Positions 53,167 through 62,900 of a stretch of 64,000 nt of DNA are shown piece after piece. The first letter of the stretch is position 1; the number at the start of each line of letters is the position of its first letter. The notes below the pieces were generated by a model. The model saw nothing but the letters and a program-made list of their open reading frames with translations, did no database searches and was not told the origin of the DNA. Made by a program: the position numbers and the translations under genes. This DNA comes from Cordylochernes scorpioides (taxonomy: Eukaryota > Arthropoda > Arachnida > Pseudoscorpiones > Chernetidae). Where the stretch lies: positions 21,834,446 through 21,898,445 of the forward strand of contig CP092882.1 in assembly GCA_030710605.1 (NCBI GenBank), in the 5' to 3' direction.

Positions 53167-54643
53167 AAAGATGACCAACCAATGTCGGAGAAGTCATACT
53201 CCAAAAACAAGACCCGAGCCACACCCCAAAATAAATAGACGGCAGGAAATGAGAATTTTGAGACACCGCGACAGGAAGTGAGAATTTTGAGACACCGCGA
53301 CAGGAAGTGTAGTCCGCGGCGATAAATGCGGCCTATGCAAACAAAAGGGAGCGCCTCGTCCGATCTCCAATTACCATTCCCTCTCTTCTGCCAACACGTA
53401 AAATTAGGTCACCGCTCCCCGCACAAATTCCTCTCTCTATACCACCAATCTTGGGTTCCAATTCAAACCTGCGCATCGACTTTTACAAATCGACTGTCAT
53501 TCGAAAACCAAACAAGGTACACGACACACATCTAAATGAGTTCCCATCCCTATTATAACAAATCAATTACTTTACAGACTTCTAACATTTTTCACAACAC
53601 ACACAAAGATAAAAAAATATAGGGCATAATTGAGCAATTAAAAAATTTATAGGGCATGTAGATACCAAAGGGTTCAAACCAATACACCTTATTTTTCATA
53701 TTAATCATTTTCATTATTTTCTCTCAATTAAAAATGTAAATATTTAATCAATTTATCAATTTATTCAACTTAACATCACTTTTAATCATTAATTATCATA
53801 TATTTACCACTTAGTTATGTTATCATAGTTTCCAATCAACAAAAACTCATTGGTTTTCTTTCAAAATTGGATATTATATTTCATTTTGATTTACAAAAAC
53901 ATTCTTTTTTTTCTCTATCTTTTTTTCACCATGCAACCAAGCATTTACTTTGATTTCTCCCAACTTTTATATTATTTTTTGATTTCCTCCAACTTTTTAT
54001 TTTTAATTATTTTTTGATTTCTCAAAAGCCCTAATAAAAATCCCTCGTTTTCCATTCCCAATTTCGAGCGAGAATATGGTTAGGCATTTTTCTTTTTTTT
54101 TTTCACCATGCATCAAGCATTCACTTTGATTTCTTTCAACTTTTTATTTTACTTTGATTTCTCAAAAGACCTTATGAAATTTCCTCGAATTCTTTTCCAA
54201 AATTCGAGCAAAAAAGTAACTAGGCATTTTCCCTTATCACCATGCAACAAAACAATTTTTTTTCAACCAAACACATTCAATTTTGATTTCATTCAACTAT
54301 TTTTATATTATTTTTATTTTGATTTCAAAAGCCTTAATAGAACTCCCTCGATTTCATTTCCTATCTCGAGTAGAATTCGTTTAGGCGCATTTTCTTTTCT
54401 TTTTAATCCACTATGTACCATAACATTCATTTTGATTTCTTACAATTAAAAAATTTTTGATTTCTATTAATTATACTCAACCTATATCATCAACACCATT
54501 CTATTTTACTTTTATATCACCAGCAATGCTTGTATATAGCCCCTCAATACCCACAACTAATTTTCCCACAAAATTATTTTTCACTTTACAGAATTCTCTC
54601 AGGCTAACCCCTTCTTGAATTCTTCACATGTAGGGGGCGCATC
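53167..54643 (+). other. Long 3' non-coding region of the gypsy element
   Basis: After the pol stop there is a 34-bp tandem duplication (TGAGAATTTTGAGACACCGC at 53249 and 53278). A T-rich stretch with degenerate repeats of about 110-150 bp follows (TTCACCATGCA, then TTTGATTTCT, TCCCTCG and GGTTAGGCATTTTTC at about 53930, 54105, 54235 and 54400). GTAGGGGGCGCATC just before 54644 is the polypurine tract. No env ORF is present. Confidence 0.75.
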
Positions 54644-55501
54644 TGTCATAATTTGTATATAATTAAATGCAACCCCGACCCACTATGTATGTACCATGTA
54701 TGATTTTCAAAGACTTAATAAAGAACAAGGTAACTGGAGGAAAGCAAGTAGCAATAAGACATAGGAAGTAGGCCTAAATCTGGCACGACTATTCTTGGCA
54801 CCCCTGTGTCAATATTGCAGGGGCAAAGACCGGACGTATCTAGTGGCCGCAGAAGTTATATTAGTCAAGAAGCACTCAATACTTCCTGACAAAGCAGGTT
54901 GTATCTGGTGACCAGAAGTTATAAATGTTAAGCTAACACCCAATATTTCCGGCAAAGACAGGACGTATCTAATATCCGCCGAAGTTATAAGCGTCGAGCT
55001 ATCCAACACTTCCTGACGAAATCGGATATATCTTCCGGCAAAAACAACACCAAAGGAAACCGCCGGCCAATCAGAAGACAGCACCTAAATAGGTCGACCA
55101 ATAGGAAAAGATCATGTGATCATCTATCAACCAATCAGAAAGAAACTGAGTCTTGGTGTAAAATCGAAAAGGAAGAATGGGCAGTTGTTCACTCGCTCTC
55201 GCCGAGTTCGGACCTTGTAGTGATTTCGCTCTCAACAAGGTAACATCTACTCTCGAGACCTTCCCGCTCACCCCATAGCTAAGTCAATCACCGCCATGTG
55301 ATCAGATAATTAATAAGTCAAATCGCTCAGCTCTTCTCAAGCTTTCTTTCCTCCAATCCAGTTGCCTTTCATTTTCAAACCCCATCACGTGTCCTGATTA
55401 TTCCTAACTGTATGCTGCAACTTCCACTCAAACGACTGCGCTTCAATCAAATCTCACCATTCGCATCCAACAACAAGAAATTCCGCAACGATATTGCCAC
55501 A
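54644..55501 (+). repeat. Gypsy 3' LTR
   Basis: 858 bp, counterpart of the 5' LTR; bounded on the right by TATATATAC of the interrupted inverted repeat. Confidence 0.95.
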
Positions 55502-55600
55502 TATATATACTTAAGTAAGGAAACTTTAATAAGTCACATCGTGTATCCTCCCTTTTCATCTATCCAAACCGGGAACGCAACATATATATATACCACATGT
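55502..55600. repeat. Displaced end of the inverted repeat's right arm
   Basis: ACTTAAGTAAGGAAACTTTA, then TCACATCG and CCTCCCTTTTCATC, is the reverse complement of 42947-43010. From 55601 to 56036 I see only a pogo-like GGGGTTTTACTGTATA end near 55771 and AT-rich DNA. Confidence 0.8.
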
Positions 55601-56189
55601 AAACTTATGTCTGATAATTAATATGATATATCTGATGTTAGCCTAAAAGAAATAAAGTCTTTCTTTTTAAACTTCCAAGTACTTTTTGCTGATTAACGTT
55701 AACCAACAAATACGAGGACGTTACAATCACTGCGAATTCTTCTACTGAACTACCGACATTTCTACACAGAGGGGTTTTACTGTATATATATTCATTAAAA
55801 ATGAAAAAGGCATATCCTGACCAGGAGCACATGTGCTTTACAGATGGCAGAGATTTTATTTTTAATATCAACACCTGACCTTTTTATTATTTTTTTTTCT
55901 ATTATTTTTTCATATATATTTATAACCCATTTTTCGGAAGCGCAAAACGCCAAATACCTAGGAAATTTTAGTCAAATATTAATTTTTTGTATATATAATA
56001 TATATATAATGACCCTGATTATATTTTAAAATAAAATACAGTCGAACTTGGATAATTCGAACCCCAAGGGACCATAAAAAAATTCGAATTATCCAAAAAT
56101 TCGAATTAAAGATGTTTTGAATAAAAAGACTTAAAACAAAAAAAATCTCACAATTTCGATCAATTCCTTTATTAAGAATAACATTAGTT

Positions 56190-57776
56190 TGCGATGCACT
56201 AGCGCGCCATCTGTTATCAAATTATAAAACTATTTTAGAGGCGTAATATTATTTTTTAAAATAAAACAATTTCATATTTAAACAATTATATATTTATAAT
56301 TACATTTAATTCTGCTGTCCTAAAAGCTTATGTCCATAGTTCTTCTAAAATACCCTTTCCAAGAGTCTTACAACAGTCACCTATAAAAAGAAGTTCCAAA
56401 AATGCAATATAACAGCGGTATGGTAGATTAAACTGGCGAAACCGCTGGGAGGGTTCACCACTGATGAGCCAGGCCCTCCCTTTAATTTTTCCATTGCAGT
56501 AAGGACAGTAGAAATTGTTTTATTTTAAAAAAGAATATTACGCCTCTAAAATAGTTTTATAATTTGATAACAGATGGCGCGCTAGTGCATCGCAATATAA
56601 TTGTTCAAATAAAAGACACAATTTGATATTTGCGGAAGAGCGATTGCTCGAAGCATATTATATATTTATAATTATATTTAATTCTGCTGTCCTAAAAGCT
56701 TATGTCCATAGTTCTTCTAAAATACCCATTCCAAGAGTCTTACAACAGTCACCTATAAAAGGAAGTTCCAAAAATGCAATATCACTCCTAGATGAAGTTT
56801 CGATCCTCGTGGTCACTATTTTTGCCGCCTTGGGGCTTCGGGCTCTAGGTGTGCTTGGTACGGCCTTGGTTCCTTCGCAGGCGGCGCGCTGTACCAGATT
56901 CGGCGGGCTGCTTGCGTGTGTCGTCTAGATGTCGTCCTGTGTCTTTTTATGTGCCTTAAAAAGCTTACCTGAAAGCTTGTAGAAGGCGGAATAATTGATA
57001 CCAAAAATACAATATAACAGCGGTATGGTAGATTAAACTGGCGAAACCGCTGGGAGGGTTCACCATTGATGAGCCAGGCCCTCCCTTTAATTTTTCCATT
57101 GCAGTAAGGACAGTAGAAATTGTTTTATTTTAAAAAAGAATATTACGCCTCTAAAATAGTTTTATAATTTGATAACAGATGACGCGCTAGTGCATCGCAA
57201 TATAATTGTTCAAATAAAAGACACAATTTGATATTTGCGGAAGAGCGATTGCTCGAAGCATATTAAATATTTATAATTATATTTAATTCTGCTGTCCTAA
57301 AAGCTTATGTCCATAGTTCTTCTAAAATACCCATTCCAAGAGTCTTACAACAGTCACCTATAAAAGGAAGTTCCAAAAATGCAATATCACTCCTAGATGA
57401 AGTTTCGATCCTCGTGGTCACTATTTTTGCCGCCTTGGGGCTTCGGGCTCTAGGTGTGCTTGGTACGGCCTTGGTTCCTTCGCAGGCGGCGCGCTGTACC
57501 AGATTCGGCGGGCTGCTTGCGTGTGTCGTCTAGATGTCGTCCTGTGTCTTTTTATGTGCCTTAAAAAGCTTACCTGAAAGCTTGTAGAAGGCGGAATAAT
57601 TGATACCAAAAATACAATATAACAGCGGTATGGTAGATTAAACTGGCGAAACCGCTGGGAGGGTTCACCACTGATGAGCCAGGCCCTCCCTTTAATTTTT
57701 CCATTGCAGTAAGGACAGTAGAAATTGTTTTATTTTAAAAAAAGAATATTACGCCTCTAAAATAGTTTTATAATTT
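56190..57776. mobile_element. Fold-back family G array inserted in Tigger
   Basis: AATAACATTAGTT at 56177-56189 and 57777-57789 is a perfect 13-bp target duplication. The insert starts with an inverted partial unit (GCACTAGCGCGCCATCTGTT), then carries three direct units, each with CTGGCGAAACCGCTGGGAGG and CACTGATGAGCCAGG, and ends truncated at AGTTTTATAAT. The last two units are 605 bp apart and each holds an extra GC-rich segment. Confidence 0.87.
56775..57003. other. GC-rich cargo segment in the family G unit, copy 1
   Basis: About 230 bp (CTCCTAGATGAAGTTTCGAT ... GAAGGCGGAATAATTG) that is absent from the 372-bp units at 23091-24032 but sits between their GCAATAT and ACAGCGG blocks. GC content is clearly above its surroundings. 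It is duplicated at 57380-57608. Origin unknown; not a recognised tRNA, 5S or snRNA. Confidence 0.6.
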
Positions 57777-57930
57777 AATAACATTAGTTGCTGTAAATTT
57801 ACATTTTTACCGTATATTTAGATTATGTGCAATAATTGTATGTATATACTATATACATATTAAAAAATTTCAAAACTGATGTATTAATGTACAAAAAAAA
57901 AGGCAGATTGCTGGTTTAAAAATGTACAGA

Positions 57931-58631
57931 TTATTCTGTTTCGTTGGAACTCTGAAATTTAATTTTTGCCAAAGAAGTCAGAAATCTTAGCCTGTTTTCT
58001 CGTTTTGTCAGGGGTGCATTTAAAAAAAGACCCGTTTCATCAACATTGAAGACGACTCTAGCGTCTTTATCCTGGATCAATTCCATTGTTTCCATTCCAT
58101 CAATTCCATTCAATAAAATATCCATTGTTCGCTACTTGTAGATTAACGGAATTTCCATTCCATCAATTCCATTCAATAAAATATCCATTGTTCGGCTACT
58201 TGTAGATTAACGGCCCCACTTTCTCCACAAATGGTTTTGAACGAAATTTTGTTGCGTTCTTTGAAGCCATCTAGCCACCCAGAACTCGCCTTAAAATCGG
58301 GTTTCCCCATTTCAGTAGCAAATTGTTCAGCTTTGCTTCTTATAAGGTGACCACTCACGGGAATCTTCTTATCTCTTGCTTGCTTGAACCATTTTAAAAC
58401 ACATTTGTCCAAATCAGGATTTCCCAGCTCCCTTAACCTTTTTCGGCCTTTAACACACTCACTTTCACTCCTGAGAATTTTTTCTTTATTTTTTAAGTAC
58501 GTCGACAACGTGTTTCGAGGAATCCCAAAGTCCTTAGCAATATTGGATTTTTTCATCCCCATCTCTACTTCTTTAATCGCCGCTATTTTTTCATCCAACG
58601 TCAAAGTTTTGTATGTTCGAAGCGCCGACAT
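57931..58631 (-). pseudogene. Tigger transposase, truncated and frameshifted
   Basis: The N-terminal part (58173-58631) has a pipsqueak-type HTH (KTLTLDEKIAAIKEVEMG, then KKSNIAKDFGIPRNTLSTYL) and a CENP-B-type HTH (VLKWFKQARDKKIPVSG..I, ASSGWLDGFKERNKI). A 63-bp tandem duplication with a one-base indel (58089-58213) breaks the frame. The next frame holds VFNVDETGLF, the first catalytic Asp of the DDE domain, and ends 40 codons later, so most of the catalytic core is missing. It binds DNA at best and cannot transpose. Confidence 0.88.
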
Positions 58632-59159
58632 ATTCGCTCCTTTTAGCTTTCTTGATAAATAAGGAGTCTCAAAAATACAATTAAAATAAATTTATTATAT
58701 ATAGTACTTCTCTTGCGGCAAGATATTGCCACGTGGAAAATTAGGAAAGACAAACACAAGCGTGACACAGCAATTTATTTAAGGCAAGGACAAACTATAA
58801 TTGATAAAATAAAAGATAAGCAATGAGGGAAGTTTACAGAGTAGCAAAATATAAACATAAAATTGATAACTCTGTTAAGAAAATAATTAATAATAATAAA
58901 ATAACAAATTCGTTGTTACAATATTACAACGTCATTTCGCAAAATTTCACGCCTTGAACCGGCATCAGGTCCTTATTTTAACTCTTAAAAGTTCGAATTA
59001 TCCAAGACATAATTTGAATTAACCATGTTTTTTTAACATTATTTATATAGGAAATTCTAGGGACCAAGATAAATATTCAAATTAAAGAGGTTTTAGAATT
59101 AAAGAAGTTCTACTGTATTTACTTTTGATATAGGCGTGGTTTAAAATTTAAAAAAAAGA

Positions 59160-59480
59160 GGCATTTCTTGATGTGAAACTAAGAGTTGCTGATGGCCTGC
59201 GCCATCTATCGAATAAATATCAATTAATCGTTGATTTTTAATTATTCCAGAATTAGCCAAATACTGTTTCTTGATTAATCAAGAAAAACTATCCATGTAA
59301 AGTTTCAGGCTGTTGGCCTTCTCAATAATTAAAAATCAACAATTAGTTGATATTTATTCCGATAGATGGCGAAGGCCATCAGCAAATTTTTGTTGCACGA
59401 TCAGAGAATGCCTTTTTTCTTAATTTATCCACCCGATCCAAGTACAAATTCACTTTTGTGCTATTTTCACAGTGATTTAA
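59160..59480. repeat. Degenerate Penelope-like unit
   Basis: Arms GCGCCATCTATCGAATAAAT and TTTATTCCGATAGATGGCG flank TTTCTTGATTAATCAAGAAA, as in the array at 37 kb. The ribozyme segment is in antisense at about 59305-59340 and is decayed (GAGAAGGCCAACAGCC then TGAAAC, core lost). Confidence 0.65.
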
Positions 59481-59921
59481 AATATTCAACTTTTTTTTTT
59501 TCAGAATATATATTCTATTGAACAAAAAATATATATTTTGATTTTGAATTTAATATGAGAAATAATTGACTCGAATTTTAAAAATGTATTTATTAATTTA
59601 TAATGTTAATGAATAATATTCTCACTTTTTGGTCAAAATATTTTACTGAATAAATATCTTTTGTATTATGTTTTGGTTTCTGTAAAGAAAACTGCGCAAA
59701 TTAGCCTATCTATCTTTATCGTTCTAATTGGTACTTAATTATTATTTTTTAAATATCAATTAAAAACTCTAAAAAATTATTTAAAATGTGATTACTTTCG
59801 ATTTTCTTCAAAGTGTTTACCGTATTTCTTAAATATATATTAGCACCATAACTTTATTATATCTTCCTTAAAGTTCATATCTATATGTGAGTACTTTTAA
59901 ACACTTATTTTTTTTATTAAA
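59481..59921. other. AT-rich upstream region of the ankyrin gene
   Basis: No repeat or conserved promoter element is clear. The start codon context is ATTAAAATGG, with purine at -3 and G at +4, a good initiation context. Confidence 0.4.
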
Positions 59922-62900
59922 ATGGATGAAGGGGGAAGACCTTCAAAGGATGAAAAGTTTCTAGAAAGCGTTAGTGAAAAAAAACGGATATTTTTGAAAA
60001 AATACAAACTGCAGTATGAAGGAACAGCAAATGTAAAAGGTCTTTATCATAATATCTTAAATAGTGTCCATATTTCATTATCAAAAGGTGATATTGAAAA
60101 ATTTAAAAAATATTTAAACTTTATGCTCTACCTAGAGGAAACAGAAGATAAAGATAAATTCAACCAATATTTTGATGATATTAAAAATCCACTTAGGAAT
60201 AACAATTTGATTATTTTAATTTGTAAACATAACAGAGAAAATATTTTAAACTACCTATTTGATATTGAATTTAATATCTTGAAAAAATTACCATTTTTTT
60301 CTATAGATAGATTGATATTATTGGCAGACGACAAAGATGAATATGGCCATAATGCATTCTACTATGCCATCAGTTCAGGCAATGTTAACCTTATTGACAC
60401 ACTTATCAATAAATGGCCTAATGATTATTTTGTATTTAATTCTGAAGAACTGGCTAAATTTCTCTCTGAAGCTTATTCAGAATTGAAGATAAAAAATGTT
60501 CTATTGTCAGAAGAAATGGAATATTTTGTTGCACATAAGTTAATAAGCATTAATTTCTTTTCAAAAGAATTAGGACAAAGTAAAACTGCAGAAAGTGATA
60601 CTATTTCAATTAAAGAACGGATAGATTTAGTATTGAAGAATATCAACAAATTAAAGAATGAGTATCAAGTTTTAGATGTGGATGAAAAGTTTCTATATAT
60701 CATTACATTCATTGCTAAAAATATCTATGTTTTGAAGGCACAATTAAAATCAACCTATTCTAAAATACCTTGGGAAGAAATGGAATTTTTTCTTGTAGCT
60801 TTTATCTCCTCTTATAAAAAAGAGCAAGAACTTAACTTATTCTACCGTAGCACTCTGGATAAAATCAAGTTGCTACACTATTTAGATATCTTTGCTCAAA
60901 TAGTGAATGAAGCCAATGAACACCTAACATATGTAAATATGAATAAGCCTCCTCCTCGGCTACCACGTGAAAAAGTGATAAATGAACTTACAAAACAATA
61001 TCCGCAACTTGAAGTTTTCTATACAGATTACCAACACATTAGGGATATTACCACTTTGGATAAAATGAACACTTATCTCAAGCTTGTAGCATCAGCTGAG
61101 CCTGATATGAAATTGGGGAAACTTGTCATAACAAGAGCCCTACAAGTAATAGGAGAACATTTAAAGAATACATTGGAATCTCCCAAGTTATCAGCCTTCA
61201 CAAGTGAACATCTTCTGCTCCAGTTGCCCAAGAATACTCGAAGACTTTTGACAGGTTTAAGAGATTCATTATCACATGCCCAATCTCTCTTTAAGAGAAC
61301 AGAAATTGAAGATAACACTGATTCAACATTTTTTAAGGAAATACAGGTGGATGCTAAAAAATTAGGTGATTTAATTGAAGATATTTTTTATAAGTTTAAA
61401 ATGAACACTATTAATGTTCTACTAAAAAATGTTGTTGATTGTGAAAATGAGGGTGAACTCAAAAAAATATTTAAAATTCTCAACAGTATTGATTTAACAG
61501 GGGCAATTATAGAAAATATATCTTCAAAATATCAGGGAGAAGTGGAAAAGTATATTAGTGAATTAAATGCCATTATTCCATATAAGACGGATTTGGAGAA
61601 AGCATTAATCAATAAAATGAACGAAGTTAATAATAGTATAAAATCGAATAAAGAACAAATTACAGCTAGGTACATGATGGGGCTTTCTGTGCTAAAAAGT
61701 CTAAGTGTTTTGATGAATGATGAAATGATAAAAGTTAATGAAATAAGAGGAATAAAATTTTCTGCCGGAGAAGCCTTAAAAAATCTTGAATCTCCCATTG
61801 ATTCGAGTAGCCTAAAAGAATTAGCAACGTTTATAAAAGATATTTTAAATAGCATTTTGTCACGGAATTTAGATATTAATACTAATACGGAGCTATATAA
61901 ATTAATTTTGAAAATTTTTCTCTTTGTTCAGTTTGAAATCAACGATGTCAGATACATAGGAAAATTGATGGAAAAATTAAGTGCTAAGAGTTCACAAAGG
62001 GGAACCAAGTACACTTGCAAACAAACTACAAAAAGTGATGATAACCATTTGACTTTAAAGCTTTCTCAATTGAACGACCTATTAAGCAATAATTTATTGT
62101 TGACTAAAAAAAGAAGAACAAAGTTTAACTTATTTGAAACCAATGATAAATTGCTTGCAGCAATTGAAATGCTTGTCCTAGATTCAATGTCAATTTTAGA
62201 TACTTCAAAGAAATGTTTGACAAATAATTTACTTAACATAGATGACCCGTCTCCCTTTTTGTCAGGAAGATCTCTTCGTAATCATCTGGCACATGGGAAT
62301 ATCCTGTTAGACTTAGTATCTAACACTACCTTAGCCCTTGCCATAAATGCCCAAAAACTTATTTCAGAAAATATTGTAGAGAGTGATAAGAATATAGGAA
62401 AGCAGATATATGTCAGCCTTTCTAGCATGCAGTCAAATTTTGAGAAAGGGCTTGTGGTACTAGAAACTCAGGAAAATATGTTTGAAGCATTAAAAGAGGG
62501 CAACATGGAGAAGCTAGAAAGCTGTCTGAAGAATGGAGCAGATTTAAATGCTAGAAGCCTCAATGCCAGAACAACTTTGCATTTTGCAGCGATGGGACCT
62601 AACCTTGAAATAATGAAGTTCCTTCTTGAAAACAATCTAGATCCTAAAGCTCTAGATGTCAATGGACAAAATCCTCTCCACATAGCAGCAGCCAATGGGA
62701 GATCAATGCTGGTGGAGTTTCTTTTAGAGAAAGGTTTAGATGTAAAATGTGTAGAAAATTTTTTTAAAACACCAGCTCACCTTGCATCTATGAATGGACA
62801 CTTAGATACTATCAAGATTCTCTACAAATATGGAGCTAAGACTTCTCAAAAGGATGCAAGGGGACATACTATTTCATCATATGCCATAAGTCATGGTCAT

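Larger units (their letters stand above)
47496..55501 (+). mobile_element. Young Ty3/gypsy LTR retrotransposon, 8.0 kb
   Basis: LTRs of 858 bp at 47496-48353 and 54644-55501 start TGTCATAATTTG and end GATATTGCCACA and differ at only a few positions. TATA flanks both sides (4-bp duplication; the AT-rich site makes its exact length ambiguous). Gag and pol frames are open. It is inserted in the right arm of the 42.9-47.5-kb inverted repeat, whose sequence continues at 55502. Confidence 0.95.
56039..59115 (-). mobile_element. Pogo/Tigger DNA transposon, internally disrupted
   Basis: Termini CAGTCGAACTTGGATAATTC and (complement of the right end) CAGTAGAACTTCTTTAATTC form imperfect inverted repeats, each flanked by TA, the expected target duplication. 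Subterminal AATTCGAATTATCC repeats follow. It encodes a CENP-B-like transposase (57931-58631) and contains a 1.59-kb fold-back insertion (56190-57776). Confidence 0.9.
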
